Shown here: piece after piece, positions 1 through 15,973 of the stretch
How positions within the stretch are numbered: position 1 is the stretch's first letter
Layout: the number at the start of each line of letters is the position of its first letter
Assembly (NCBI GenBank): GCA_016946835.1
Contig: JACVTC010000024.1
Location: 1,140,001-1,204,000, forward strand
DNA length: 64,000 nt
Source of the DNA: Neocallimastix lanati (nom. inval.)
Taxonomy: Eukaryota; Neocallimastigomycota; Neocallimastigomycetes; Neocallimastigales; Neocallimastigaceae
Direction: 5' to 3'
The notes under the pieces: generated by a model
What the model was told of the DNA's origin: nothing
Database searches by the model: none
The model's input: only the letters and a program-made list of their open reading frames with translations
Program-made: the position numbers and the translations under genes

Positions 1-624
1 TTTTTTTTTTTTATTTATTTTTTTTATTTATTTGAAAATTTTTCTCTTTACTTCACTGTTAACTATTTTTTTTTTATTATTTTTTATTTATTATTTATTA
101 CTGTGACTATGACTGTAATTATTACTAGTATAATTAATAATATGTATTATTAGTTAATTATTTTTAGAATTACTACATTATATTTTATTAATATAGTATT
201 TTGATTAATTAAAAAACAAATAATATAGAAAAAAAATTATATATATATATATCTATTAATTTTTATAATTCTTTATCATAAATATATATTTAATATTATG
301 ACGAAGTTATATTTTAATTATTATTATTATTAATATTATTATTATTTACTATTGATATTTTAATATATGAATATTTAAATTGTCATTTGTATATAAGAAA
401 ATTGAAAAGTTACAAATTATTTTTATATAATTCATTTATATTCAAAATAAAAATAAAAATAAAAAATAAAAAATAATTATTATATTTATAATATCTATAA
501 TAATAGTTAATTATTAATAATATTAATAATATTAAAATATATATATATATTCATATAAATTTTTCCAAATTTTTTTTGAATATTAATTTTTATTATACTT
601 CATTAAATCTTATTCCAATAATAC

Positions 625-659
<35 letters not shown>

Positions 660-1400
660 AATTATAAATTACCGAATTTTTAATTTCATAATTAAAAATT
701 AAAATTAAAATTTAATATATATATAAATTAAGATTTTTTTTTTTTTTTTATATTATATTTAATTATAGTACAAAAAAAATTTTTTTTTTTTTTTCGAAAT
801 TTATTCATTTTTAATTATTATAATTATTTGCAACTTTAATTTAAGAGAAACTTTTTTTTTTTTTTTTTAATCAACCATCAAGAAGAAGAAAAAAGGAGAA
901 ATTATTTAAACTATAAAATTATATATTTTAATAATTAGAATTTATAGTATACATTTTATAATATTTTTTTTTACTATTAATACTCTCTATATTATATTAA
1001 AATATTATTGAAAATAATAAATAAATAAATAAATAAAAATAAAATAAAAAAAATAAAAATAAAATAAAAAAAAAATATATCTATACTTAAAAAAATATAT
1101 ATATATATATATATTTTTGTAATAATAATAATAATTAATAATAATAATTAATAATAAAAACTCATTTATTTATTTATTTTTTATCACATATTTATTTTAT
1201 TTATATTAACTACTATTTTATTTTATATTGTTTTATATTGTTTTATTTTGGTGTCCTTGAATTTTTTATATAAATAATCAGTATCATTTTAAATTTAACA
1301 AAATGATAAGAATTTATATTATTTTCCTAGAATAATTGTAAATTATTAAATTATTTTATAAATTGTAATATCATATAATAATTTATTATTATCATCATCA

Positions 1401-1442
<42 letters not shown>

Positions 1443-2032
1443 GTCATCATCATCATTATTATTATTATTATTATTATTATTAGTATTAGTATTAGTATTA
1501 GTATTATTATTATTATTTAAAAATTAAAAGAACACATAAATAAAATCATATACATTCATATATATAAAGAATGAATATAAAATGATAAAATAAAGTTTAC
1601 TTTTTATATTTATATTTATTTTGACTTTATTTTCTAGAATTTTTCTTTACTTGTTTTTGAATGAAGAAAAAAAAAAACGAAAGAGTTTTATTTATGTAGT
1701 AAGATAAATTAAAAATTAAAAATTAAAAATACTGATATAATATATGTTATATATTATATAATATAACATATATGAAAGTATGAAATTAACTGACTTCTTG
1801 TTATATATATTATTTTTAATTTTTGTATCAATATTTCTTTTTTTTTTTTTTTTTTTGTTTTTTGTTTTTTTGTTTTATTTATTTCTATTTGTCTTTATTT
1901 GTATATATATTTATTAATTTGAAATTTTAAAAGTATATAATTAAATATATATATTTATATAATTGGATTTATAATTTATCATTATCATTATCATTATTTC
2001 ATTTTAATTATAATTAATTAATTTAAATTATT
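1..2032. other. AT-rich intergenic, no gene seen
   Basis: Nearly pure A+T with many poly-T/poly-A runs. It includes an ATT/ATC trinucleotide array at about 1384-1517 with ATC and AGT variants. I see no coding exon, RNA gene or mobile-element signature. Confidence 0.6.
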
Positions 2033-2969
2033 TTATTTTTTTATGTAGAAATATACGAATATTAATACACATAAAACAAAAATAATTAAAATCCACATAA
2101 CACTTCCTCCTTGAGTTTGCATCATAACTCCCAATTTATTCATTGTATTTCCAAGTAAAGTTTTAGTTGAGTTCATATCATCATCCTTTTTTTTTTTTTT
2201 TTTACATAGTAAAAAAAAAATTAAATAATATAATAATATTTAAATAAAGAATAATAGTTATATAAAATAATTTTTTATATAATATATATTATAGATAGAT
2301 AATTTTATAATAACAAATATTAAATAATTAGCACAACTTTATTTTTTTTAAAAAATAAAAAAATCTTTTTAAATTGTTACTATTATCATACCATTTCATC
2401 CAAAAATTTATTTTGGGATCTCACTTCTTCACCAATTAATAAAGAAACCTTTAAGTAATTATTACAATAATTATTATTTTGTTGTTGTTGAAGTATTATT
2501 TTTATTTAATATAAATGATTGATATATTATAGATATATTTTTTGTTGGGAATATATAATATTTATTTATTATATATATATTATATATACATATATATAAA
2601 AGAAATTAAATTAAATTTCAAAAAATTATAAATATATTACCTCTTTCAAAGTTTTCATTTTTTCAGATAAAGAGGCTACTTGTTCATCATTTTGTTTCTC
2701 TATTAAATATGGATCATTTGATTGAGCGCTACTAGTATTGGTTCTGTAGCCATCGAATAAAGCATCTCTATCAGAAGAATATGGATTTCTAGTAATATGT
2801 CAATATCCATTTAAAATAATAAATAATGAGTTTAATATCAATATTAATAATTAATAGAAATTATTAATAAAAACAAAAAAAAAAAATGTTTGTTGTAATA
2901 ATCAAAAGTTCATTATTTAATAAAGATTATTTTTTTTACTATTATTAACCTTGCTACTGGTCTTGACAT
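2033..2969 (-). CDS. BET1: Bet1-like Qc-SNARE (ER-Golgi transport), 4 exons
   Basis: Exons on the minus strand are 2950-2969, 2641-2788, 2392-2448 and 2033-2185 (20+148+57+153 nt). They give 125 residues plus TAA, within the usual Bet1 size of about 120-140. All introns are GT..AG (donors GTTAAT, GTAATA, GTATGA) and the phases join. The short N-terminus begins MSRPVAR. A SNARE motif spans about residues 38-95, with the segment LIGEEVRSQNKFLDEM carrying the expected zero-layer glutamine region. A typical Bet1 linker (LGNTMNKLGVM) follows, then one C-terminal membrane anchor (about 104-122) ending in KK. Known role: Qc-SNARE with Sed5/Bos1/Sec22-type partners in vesicle fusion between ER and Golgi. 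The SNARE type is read from the Bet1-like C-terminal half; Sft1 is the main alternative. No part is visible as a long ORF, so it is easily missed. Confidence 0.87.
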
Positions 2970-3748
2970 TTTAAAAATTTATATGTAATTATTATTATTA
3001 TTTTTATAATTTATATTATTTCGAAATTGATGTATAATAAATTATTTAAAATTGTTTATATGATTTTAATAAAAATTGGATATATTCTTGAATTATTTAA
3101 CAAAAAAAAAATAATAATAATAAATAAATAAATAAATAAATAAATTTATAAATTTATAAATTTTAATAATTAAAATAAAATAAATAGATTAGAAATTGTT
3201 CTATTTATTTTAATAATTTCACTTCTGGGTTTTTTTTTTTTTTTAATAAATTTTTAAGCTTTATTTTTTATTTTTTTTTTTTTTTTTTTAAAAAAAAATA
3301 AAAATAAAAATAAAAAAGAAAATATATACAGAAATAATCCTAAAAATATTTATTACTTTATCTTTTTTTTTTTTTTTCTCCTTTATTTATTTTGTTTTAT
3401 CTTATATTTTTATTTCTATTTTTATTTTTATCTTTAAAATTGTTCTTCTACTTTTATTTTAACTTTTATAGAAAAGAATTTTATAATAATTATTCAACCA
3501 TAAGATTATTTTTAATTATTTAATATAGTATATAGAAATCTAATTAAAAAAAAGGTGATAATAGTTTATATCTAACCCTTTACATATTTCAAAAAATGAT
3601 CATCATATTATAAACATTAATAATAAAATATTCACATGATAATTTTTATCAAAATATATTTTTATTCATGCCACCTTTTCAAATTATATTTATAGTATAT
3701 TTGTTAAAAGTGTTTTTATAATATGTTGCTATTATCAATATAAACTAG

Positions 3749-3796
<48 letters not shown>

Positions 3797-4724
3797 AAAA
3801 AAAAGAAGTGAGAGAGAAAGAAGGATAAAATTAAGAAGTTTAATAGTATGTAATATACGAAAAGATTTTTTATATGGAAAAAAAAACAAATATATATTTC
3901 ATTAAAAAAGAATTATAAATAATATAAAAATTATTTAAATAACTGCATTGTTCCATTCAAAAAAAAAAAAAAAAGGATAATTTATATAAATACTTTAATA
4001 ATAATAAAAAGTCAGAAAAAAAAATATACTTTTTTTATTTTTGTTTTTATTATTATTTTATTTTATTTTATTTTATTAATAAATATCCTTGTTTTAGAAG
4101 ATATTAAAATTAAAATTTATTATTAAACATTTTTATTATATTATAGTTTTAGAAAATATCAATAAAAATATTTTTTAATAATTATTTAATTTTATGTTTT
4201 TAACATTATTAAAAATTAAGATTAAAATTTCCACGTTTGTATCATAATATTAAAAGAATTTTTTTTTTTTTTTTTTTTTTTTAGAAAGATGTAGTAGGAC
4301 AAAAATGTTAATAAAAAAAAAAATAATAAGAATAAGAATAAAACTAAAATAGATATGAATTTTACTGTTCTATTATAAAAAAAAAAAATGGTTATAATAA
4401 TATTTATAAAATGTTACAATATTTTTTTTTTAATATATAAATATTAAAATTATATAAAATAAATAATTGAAATCAAATATCATTCATGATTTACTACGAA
4501 ATTTAATATTTATTACCAATATAATATTTAGTAAACATTTTAAAAAAAATAAAAAAAAAAAAATAAAAAAAAAATATTAATAATAAAAAGTTATAAATTA
4601 TAGTTTTATATTATTTTATAAAAATAGTATACCAAAAATCTTTAAAATTTACGTTGATACTGGATAAAAATATAAAATATAACACTTCAATCTAAAAGAA
4701 TAAAATTATTCTTTTTTTTAAGAA
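2970..4724. other. AT-rich intergenic, no gene seen
   Basis: Long poly-A and poly-T tracts, including a run of about 44 As near 3751, and short AAAAT/TTTTA repeats. No exon-like patch with raised GC was found. Confidence 0.6.
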
Positions 4725-4795
4725 AAGTAAATATTTTCTAGATATTTTAATAAATCTTTTTTTATTTCTTCTGGAGTCTTTGGCTCCATAATCAT
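4725..4795 (-). pseudogene. Fragment copy of the dsRBM gene last exon
   Basis: On the minus strand this stretch can be read as a C-terminal tail like MEPKTPEEI..KDLLKYLEN, matching the end of exon 5 of the gene that stops at 5102. It lies downstream of that gene and has no open context, so it looks like a duplicated 3' exon piece rather than a used exon. Confidence 0.6.
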
Positions 4796-5044
4796 CAAAG
4801 TATCTTGATTTAAAAAATATTAATAAGATTTTAATGATCATGGAATCCAAGACTCTTGATTTTAAAAATAAGAGCAATACTTTTATGATTATAAGCATCT
4901 TATTAATACTTTTAAATTTAAGAATCTTTGATACTATGATCATAAAAGCATAATTATTATTTTTAAAATCAAGAGTCTTGGATTCCATGATCATTAAAAT
5001 CTTATTAAAATTTTTAAAAATCAAGATACTTTGGTTTCATGATT
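4789..5044. repeat. Foldback inverted repeat, ~100 bp arms, 44 nt loop
   Basis: The left arm (about 4789-4891) is nearly the reverse complement of the right arm (about 4936-5044). For example GATCATGGAATCCAAGACTC near 4835-4855 pairs with GAGTCTTGGATTCCATGATC near 4972-4991. The arms derive from the FMIxEPK part of the dsRBM gene last exon. The repeat lies just 3' of that gene stop codon, so a read-through transcript could form a long hairpin. The equivalent place beside the second gene (9430-9735) holds same-direction copies and no palindrome. Confidence 0.75.
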
Positions 5045-5101
5045 ATAAAAGTAATGTTTTTAAAATTAATTAAATAAATATTTTTTTTTTTTTTTTTTTT
5101 T

Positions 5102-7005
<1,904 letters not shown>

Positions 7006-7115
7006 TAACTTTTTATTTTTAAAAAGGTTCATATACCAATAAAAAAGAAAAAAATAAAAACAGAAATTGATTTTTCATCATTATTAATCATATTTAAATT
7101 TAATATAAAATTAAC

Positions 7116-7192
7116 CATATTTAAATTGATATAGAGGTATTTTTACTTTAACAATATTCGTATAATAATGAGGTTGTTATATTGTTTATCAT
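7116..7192 (-). pseudogene. Relic first exon upstream of dsRBM copy A
   Basis: The minus strand reads from an ATG through INNITTSLLYEYC and then meets TAA. A phase-matching donor-like G|GTTAAT lies at its end. It copies the first exon of the gene at 7005 but is interrupted, and part of the DIEFK segment is missing. The equivalent upstream copy at 11509-11602 is still open. Confidence 0.65.
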
Positions 7193-7919
7193 TTACGCTC
7201 TTTTTTTTTTTTTTTTAAAAAAAAAAAGGATTTTTTATTTTTAAAAATTTTAATATTAAAAAGAAAAAAAAGATAAAAAATAAAAATTATTTTTTCATCT
7301 TTAAATATAAAAAAAAAAGACATGATATTTTTTTTATATTTAAATTCCTTTTTAAGTCTTTTTTTACTTTCTTTCTTTCTTTCTTTTTTTTTTTTTTTTT
7401 GGAAATAAAAATAATATATATATATTATAATAAAATTTTAGTTCGTTTTATTTTTTAGTTCCATTTTTTTTATATCCATTTTTAATATTAATAATATAAT
7501 ATTTTTAGAATGTAAAAGAAATTTCCATAAATTTAGATGTAACTTTTATTAAAATATTTTAATATTTTAATATCCAATTAAATATGCATATATAATTATA
7601 ATTATTTATATTTTATATCTTTTTCTATTTCTATTTTTAAATGAATTATCCTAAAATAAAAATAATAAAAATAATAATGATAAGAAAACAAATTTTTTTT
7701 TTTTTTATAAATTATTAACTCTCTAAAATTAATTATTAAAGTCAACTCGATTTAAATAAAAAAATAATAAATAAAAATTTAACACACCCTTTTTAATTTT
7801 TTTTTTTTTATTTAATTATTATTAATTTCAATTTTATTTCTTTTTTTTTTTCTTTTTTTTCTTTTTTTCTTTTTCTTTTTTTTTTTCTTTATATATATAT
7901 ATATATATATTTATTTATT
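7193..7919. other. Duplicated AT-rich spacer
   Basis: No gene. Poly-T runs and AT text recur with small changes at about 11605-12248 and in part at 8500-8830 and 12960-13260. This shows that the spacer was copied together with the dsRBM and ankyrin pieces. Confidence 0.6.
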
Positions 7920-8240
7920 CCATGATCTACTAAATATTCTACTAACTATTTATTTCCACTATAGCATGCGTTGATTAATGATGTTTCACCAAATTTATTT
8001 TCTTCATTTATATCTGCTCCATGTTCTATTAAATATTCCATTAAATTTTTATTTTCCACTTCCACAATCTATAAATATTTTTTAATTTCTCCATATAATA
8101 GAATTCATTATTCATTCTTTTATTTCAGAAGAAGGTCTATATAATTTTTTTTTTGACTATTTGTTATAGTTCTTTCACCTTTTAGACACTTATAGATTCT
8201 TTTAAACGCTTTTAGATGTAATTTCATTATTATTGTATTT
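7920..8240 (-). pseudogene. Ankyrin-repeat relic 1
   Basis: The minus strand shows ankyrin text NLMEYLIEHGADINEEN then GETSLINACYSGNK, followed by an in-frame TAG and LVEYLVDHGI. The upstream piece (toward 8240) holds SVMEKLK-type text in another frame. Helix-turn-helix units of about 33 residues mark it as ankyrin, a protein-protein interaction fold. The stop and frame changes mark it as dead. Confidence 0.6.
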
Positions 8241-9056
8241 TTTAAATTTTATATTTCTCTTCTTTGCATGATTATTCATATTACTTGCAATTAATATTAC
8301 ATTTATTATTTATTTTTCTATTATTTTCTTTTCAAAAAAAATTTTTTTATTTATAAAAGCTATTATTTATTTAATAATTATATTATTACATTTTTAAAAA
8401 ATCAAAAAAAAAAAAAAAAAAAAGAAATACCTTTATATATATATATATATAAATTTATTTAATTAAATAAAATATAAATATTTATAATTATATATATATA
8501 AAAAAAAAAGATGGACATAAAATTTAAAAGAGATATTCAATTTATTAAAAAAAAAAAAATTATCTCCAAATTAAATATAAATATATAATTATAATTATTT
8601 ATTTTTTTATATATTTTCTATTTTTAAATGAATTATCTTAAACTAAAAATAATAAAAATATTAATAATAAGAAAACAAAAATTTTTTTATATAAATTATA
8701 ACTCTCTAAAATTAATTATTAAAGTCAACTTGATTTAAATAAAAAAATAATAAATAAAAATTTAACACCCTTTTTAATTTTTTTTTTATTTAATTATTAT
8801 TTATTTCTTTTTTTTTTCTTTTTTTTTTTTTTTTCTTTTTTTTTTTATATTATATTTAATTTTAAAATTTATTTATTAAATAATAATGAAATAATAAATT
8901 TTTATAAAAATAAAAAAAAAATAAAAAAAAAGTATATAATTTAAATAGTATTTTATTTTTTTTTTTATTTTCATATTGCTAAATTAATTAAATTATTATT
9001 TTAATAATCAATTATTATATAAAAAGGTTTTATTATAAGTTCATAATTTAATGGTT
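8241..9056. other. AT-rich spacer, no gene seen
   Basis: Poly-A/T runs and partial copies of the spacer at 7500-7900. Nothing coding is recognised. Confidence 0.55.
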
Positions 9057-9443
9057 TTATTCCTTATTTATATATATATCTATTCCATGATATTCCAAAC
9101 ATTTTACTAATTCATTATTTCCATTATAATATGCATATAATAATGGTGTTTGGACAAACCAATTTTCTTTATTTATATCTGCTCCATATTCTAATAAATA
9201 TTTGACTAAATTTTTATTTTCACTATAGCATGCGTTGATTAATAGTATTTCGCCATTTTCAATTTCATCATTTATATCTGCTCTATGTTCTATTAAATAT
9301 TCCATTATATTTTTATTTCCACTATAGCATGCGTTAAATAATGGTGTTTCACCATTTTCATTTTCTTCATTTTTATCTGTTCCATGTTCTACTAAAAAAT
9401 TCTTCAAAATTATATTTCCACTATTACATGGTTCCACGATCAT
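9057..9443 (-). pseudogene. Ankyrin-repeat ORF with chimeric start
   Basis: A 128-residue open frame with about three and a half ankyrin units. Cores are NFLVEHGTDKNEENENGETP, YLIEHRADINDEIENGEI, YLLEYGADINKENWFVQTP and CLEYHGIDIYI. Each follows the xGxTPLxxAxxxGxxxLVxxLLxxGADIN plan, with TPLF/TPLL and GNK turns visible. Known role: ankyrin repeats bind protein partners. The start MIVEP lies in a copy of the dsRBM gene last exon (FMIxEPK), so the ORF seems to be a repeat-mediated junction rather than a native N-terminus. No upstream exon was found and the neighbouring ankyrin pieces are broken. It could still be a live exon of a longer gene; transcript data would tell. Confidence 0.5.
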
Positions 9444-9735
9444 AAACGTCTTTTTACTTTAAATTCTAAAATATTTAGTTTCATGATCATAATCATCTTT
9501 TTATTTTAGAATCAGGAAAAATTTGATTTCATGATCATAAGCATCTTATTAATACTTTTAAATTTAAGAATCTTTGGTTCCATGATCATAAAAGTATTTA
9601 TTATTATTTTTTAAAATCAAGAATATTGGATTCCATGATTATAAAAGTATTATTAAAATTTTTAAAAATCAAGATACTTTGGTTTCATGATTATGAAAGT
9701 AATATTTTTAAAATTAATTAAATAAATGTTGTTTG
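9425..9735 (-). repeat. Tandem copies of a dsRBM last-exon fragment
   Basis: About five or six same-direction copies of a 50-60 bp unit centred on CATGATCATAAAAG with TTTAAAATTT text. The unit is the reverse of the exon 5 segment encoding NKTFMIxEPK. The array lies between the ankyrin ORF and the stop of dsRBM copy B (9745). It is the counterpart of the inverted repeat beside copy A. Confidence 0.65.
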
Positions 9736-9744
9736 TTTTTTTTT

Positions 9745-11501
<1,757 letters not shown>

Positions 11502-11508
11502 TATTAAC

Positions 11509-11602
11509 CATATTTAAATTTAATATCAAAAATTGATATAGAGATATTTTTACTTTGACAATATTCGTATAATAATAATGAGGTTGTTATATTGTTTATC
11601 AT
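11509..11602 (-). other. Alternative or relic first exon of dsRBM copy B
   Basis: 94 nt, open from ATG: INNITTSLLLYEYCQ to FDIKFKY, ending in TAT G|GTTAAT. That is the same phase 1 and same residue position as exon 1 of copy B, so splicing to 11231 would keep frame and build a slightly different first helix of dsRBM 1. The copy-A counterpart (7116-7192) has a stop. Use as an exon is inference. Confidence 0.5.
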
Positions 11603-11607
11603 TTACT

Positions 11608-11643
<36 letters not shown>

Positions 11644-12211
11644 GTTTTTTATTTTTAAAAATATTAATATAAAAAAGAAAAAAAAATAAAAATAAAAATT
11701 ATTTTTTCATCTTTAAATATAAAAAAAAGACAAGATATTTTTTTATATTTAAAGTTCTTTTAAAGTCTTTTTTTAAAATAAAAATTACATATACTCTAAA
11801 AAAAATTTTATTTTCGTATTATTTTTTAGTTCCATTTTTTTTTTTTTTTTTTTTTCTTCATTTTTATATTAATAATATAATATTTTTAGAATGTAAAAGA
11901 AATTTCCATAAATTTGGACTTAACTATTAAAATATTAAAATATTTTAATAAGAGTTTATATCCAATTAAATATGCATATATAATTTTATTTATTTATTTT
12001 TAATAAAATTTTCTATTTCTATTTTTAAATGAATTATCCTAAAATAAAAATAATAAAAATATAGAAAAAAATTTTTTTTTATATAAATTATTAACTCTCT
12101 AAAATTAATTATTAAAGTCAATTCGATTTAAATAAAAAAATAATAAATAAAAATTTAACATCCTTTTTAATTTTTTTTTTATTTAATTATTATTAATTTC
12201 AATTTTTTTTC

Positions 12212-12242
<31 letters not shown>

Positions 12243-12248
12243 CTTTAT
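11603..12248. other. Duplicated AT-rich spacer
   Basis: Near copy of 7193-7919 with length changes in the poly-T and poly-A runs. No gene is seen. Confidence 0.55.
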
Positions 12249-12700
12249 ATATATATTTATTCCATGATCTACTAAATATACTACTAACTATTTATTTCCA
12301 CTATAGTATGCGTTGATTAATGATGTTTCATCAAATTTATTTTCTTCATTTATATCTGTCCCATGTTCTACTAAATATTGGACTAACTCTTTATTTCCAC
12401 TATAGTACACATTGATTAATGGTGTTTCACCATTTTCATTTTCTTCATTTATATCTGCTCCATGTTCTATTAAATATTCCATTAAATTTTTATTTCCACT
12501 TCCACAAGCTATAAATATTTTTTAATTTCTCCATAACAGAATTCATTATTCGTTCTTTTATTTTAGAAGAAATTCTATATAAATCTTTTCTTTTTCTTTG
12601 ATTATTTGTTATAGTCCTTCACCTTTTCGACACTTTTAGACGTAATTTCATTATCATTGTATTTTTTAAATTTTATATTTCTCTTTTTTACAAGATTATT
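12249..12700 (-). pseudogene. Ankyrin-repeat relic 2
   Basis: A 64-codon open piece (12288-12482) has two ankyrin units, with YLIEHGADINEENENGETP and YLVEHGTDINEENKFDET, then YYSGNK and a TAG, after which LVVYLVDHGI continues. The stop is at the same codon as in relic 1 (7920-8240), so the stop predates the duplication. Upstream text SKIKERIMNSVMEKLKNIYS is in a different frame from the repeats. Confidence 0.6.
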
Positions 12701-13269
12701 CATATTACTTTTAATTAATTCTACATTTATTATTTATTTTTCTTTTATTTCCTTTTCGAAAAAAAAAAAAAAATTTTTTATAAAAGCTATTATTTATTTA
12801 TTTAATAATTATATTATTACATTTTTAAAATAACAAAAAAAAAAAAAAAGAAAAGAAAGAAAGAAATATCTTTATATATACATTATAAATTAATTTAATT
12901 AAAATAAACTATATAATACAAAATATAGATATTTATAATTATATATAAAAAATGAAAAAAAAAAAAAAAAAATGGACATAAAATTTAAAAGGGATATTCA
13001 ATTTATTAAAAAAAAATTATGTCATATATAATTATAATTGCTTTTTTTTTATATAATTTTCTATTTCTATTTTTAAATGATTTATCCTAAAATAAAAATA
13101 TTAATAATAAGAAAAAAAAAATTTTATATATAAATTATAACTCTCTAAAATTAATTATAAAAGTCAATTTGATTTAAATAAAAAAAAAAAAATAATAAAT
13201 AAAAATTTAACACCCTTTTTATTTTTTTTTTTTACTTAATTATTATTTATTTCAATTTTTATATATATA
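12701..13269. other. AT-rich spacer
   Basis: Poly-A runs and another partial copy of the 8240-8830 spacer. Nothing coding is seen. Confidence 0.5.
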
Positions 13270-13570
13270 TATATATTCCATGATATTCTAAACATTTTAC
13301 TAAATCCTTATTTCCATTATAATATGCATATAATAATGGTGTTTGACTAAATGAATTTTCTTTATTTATATCTGCTCTATGTTCTACTAAATATTCTACT
13401 AACTCTTTATTTCCACTTCCATAAGCTATAAATATTTTTTAATTTCTCTATAATAGAATTCATTATTAGTTCTTTTTATTTCTGAAGAAGGTCTATATAA
13501 ATCTTTTTTTTTTTTTTTTTTGACTATTTGTTAGAGTTCTTCACCTCTTAGACACTTTTAGATATACATC
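13270..13570 (-). pseudogene. Ankyrin-repeat relic 3
   Basis: The minus strand reads ACGSGNKELVEYLVEHRADI-like text and then FSQTPLLYAYYNGNKDLVKCLEYHGI, matching the last two units of the ORF at 9057-9443. It is short, with frame breaks upstream, and is a fragment of the same family. Confidence 0.5.
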
Positions 13571-13730
13571 TATTTTCATTGTATTCTATATATTTCTCTA
13601 CTTTATTTATATTAATTACATAATTACATTTTTAAAAAATCAAAAAAAAAAAAAAAAAAAGCAATACTTTTATATATATATTATAAATTCATTTAATTAA
13701 AATAAACAATATATTATAAGATAAATGGAG

Positions 13731-13774
<44 letters not shown>

Positions 13775-14424
13775 AAATAAAATTTAAAAGGGATACTCAA
13801 TTTATTTAAAAAAAAAAAGGAAATAAAATTTAAAAGGGATACTCAATTTATTTAAAAAAAAAAAAAATCATGTCCAAATTAAATATGCATATATAATTCT
13901 ATTTATTTATATTTTATATATTTTTCTATTTTTCTATTTCTATCTTTAAATGAATTATCCCATAATAAAAATATTTAAAACATTAATAATAAGGAAAAAA
14001 AAAAATTTTTTTTTTTTTTTTTTTTTATATGAAAATAAAATTTAACCATCAAGGAAAAAATGTTTTACCTTTTTAAAATTGATAATTATAACTCTCTAAA
14101 AATTAATTGTTAAAGTCAACTCGATTTAAACAAAAAATAATAATAATAATAATAAATAAAAAAAATTTAACACCATTTTTAATTTTTTTTATTTAATTAT
14201 TATTAATTTTTATAATTTTAAAATTTATTTATTAAATACTAATTAAATAATATATTTTTATAAAAATAAAAATATAAAAATTAAAATATATAATTTATAT
14301 AGTAGTTTATTTTTTTTTTTTATTTTACATATTGCTAAATTAATTAAATCATTATTTTAATAATCCATTATTATATAAAAAGGGTTTTATTATACGTTCA
14401 TAATTTAATAGTTTAATTCCATAT

Positions 14425-14440
<16 letters not shown>
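13571..14440. other. AT-rich spacer with a short tandem repeat
   Basis: A 40-50 bp unit (GGAAATAAAATTTAAAAGGG ATACTCAATTTATTT, split here by a space) is repeated twice at about 13772-13855. Otherwise poly-A/T; no gene is seen. Confidence 0.5.
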
Positions 14441-14459
<19 letters not shown>

Positions 14460-15135
14460 TTATATCTAAATCATATTTTATTAAATATTATAATTTTTAT
14501 TTTTTTAGTACTTCCATAGACCTTAAATATATAGTGTTTTATCTGTTATATCTATATATACTTCAGATATTTTTAATAATCTATTAAGTATATATATTTC
14601 TAAATTTTATATGCCAAAGAAAATGGAGTTTCACCATTTTAAGGGTGGATCACTTACCATACTTTTAAATGTATTAGAAGAAAAATATTCTTTATCAAAT
14701 ATATATATATATATATATATTTTTATATATTTATTTGCTCCATGATCTTTTAAATATTTTACTAATTGCATATTTCCTCTTCTCCATGCATAAAAATAAT
14801 GGTGTTTGATCATGTATATTTTTTTTTCTTTATTTATATTTGCTCCCTGTTCATCTAAATATTCTACTAAATCTTTATTTCCACTTTCACAAACCTTAAA
14901 TAAAGGTGTTTCACCACTCTATTTATTTTTTTTTTTTATTTATATCTGCTCCATGTTTTACGAAGTATCCTACTAAAAATTCCTTATTTCCACTTTCACA
15001 TGCATTAAATAATGGTGTCTCACCATCCTTATTTTTTTTTTTTATTATTTATATTTGTTATATGTATTACTAACTATTTAACTAAATCTTCATTTTTACT
15101 AGAGCATATATCAAATAATGATGTTTCACCATTTC
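14441..15135 (-). pseudogene. Ankyrin-repeat relic 4, heavily decayed
   Basis: Pieces of ankyrin text on the minus strand include HHYFYAWRRGNMQLVKYLKD (near 14750-14810), a fragment with CESGNKDLVEYLDEQGANI character near 14830-14900, and one more unit near 14960-15010. They are separated by frame changes and poly-T insertions. Confidence 0.5.
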
Positions 15136-15934
15136 ATTTTATTGTCATTAATATAAAAATTAGAGTTAAAATTATTATAGGTATAGGTTGGGGTTATTAC
15201 AATATTATTGATTATATTATAATATTGGATATTTAAATTAATAGATTTTTGATTAAATTTTTTTTAACTTTGAACTTTAAATCTTAAAATGTTAATTGTA
15301 TTTCTTTTTTTTTTTTTTTTACATAGTTCCTATAATATAATAAAGTATTATATATTGTAAACTTAATTATTAATAAATTAAAATTTATTTTTATTATTAT
15401 TTTTATAAGTGTTAAAAAAAAAAAAAAAAAAAAAAAAAGAAATAATTAAAATGATATTTATTAATTATTATTTATTATTTTTATTAGTCTTATTTTTTTT
15501 TTTTTTTTTTTTTTATATTAATTTTAATTACATCAATCTAAAATTAAGAAGTTTTTGGAATTAAATTTTAAAAAGCTTAAAAAAAATATATATGATAAAT
15601 TTTTTTTTTTTTTTTTTTTATTTTAATTACATCAATCTAAAATTAAAAAGTTTTTGGAATTAAATTTTAAAAAGTTTAAAAAAATATATATGATATTTTT
15701 TTTTTTTGGAATTAAATTTTAAAAAGTTTAAAAAATATTTATATAAATTAAAAAAAAAAAAAAGAGCGTGTCGTTTATTAATATTAATAATAATAATAAT
15801 ACATATATATATATATTTTTTTTTTTTTTCTTCTTCCTCTATTTATGTATTATCATTTTTCTTTATAAAAGAATTTTTTTTAATAAATTAATGAACAATT
15901 TAAATAAAATAAAAATAAAGTAAAATAAAACATA

Positions 15935-15973
<39 letters not shown>

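Noticed and set aside
4692-5024. 110-codon minus frame
   Set aside because: Runs through the inverted repeat and reads the exon fragment in the wrong frame; not a gene.
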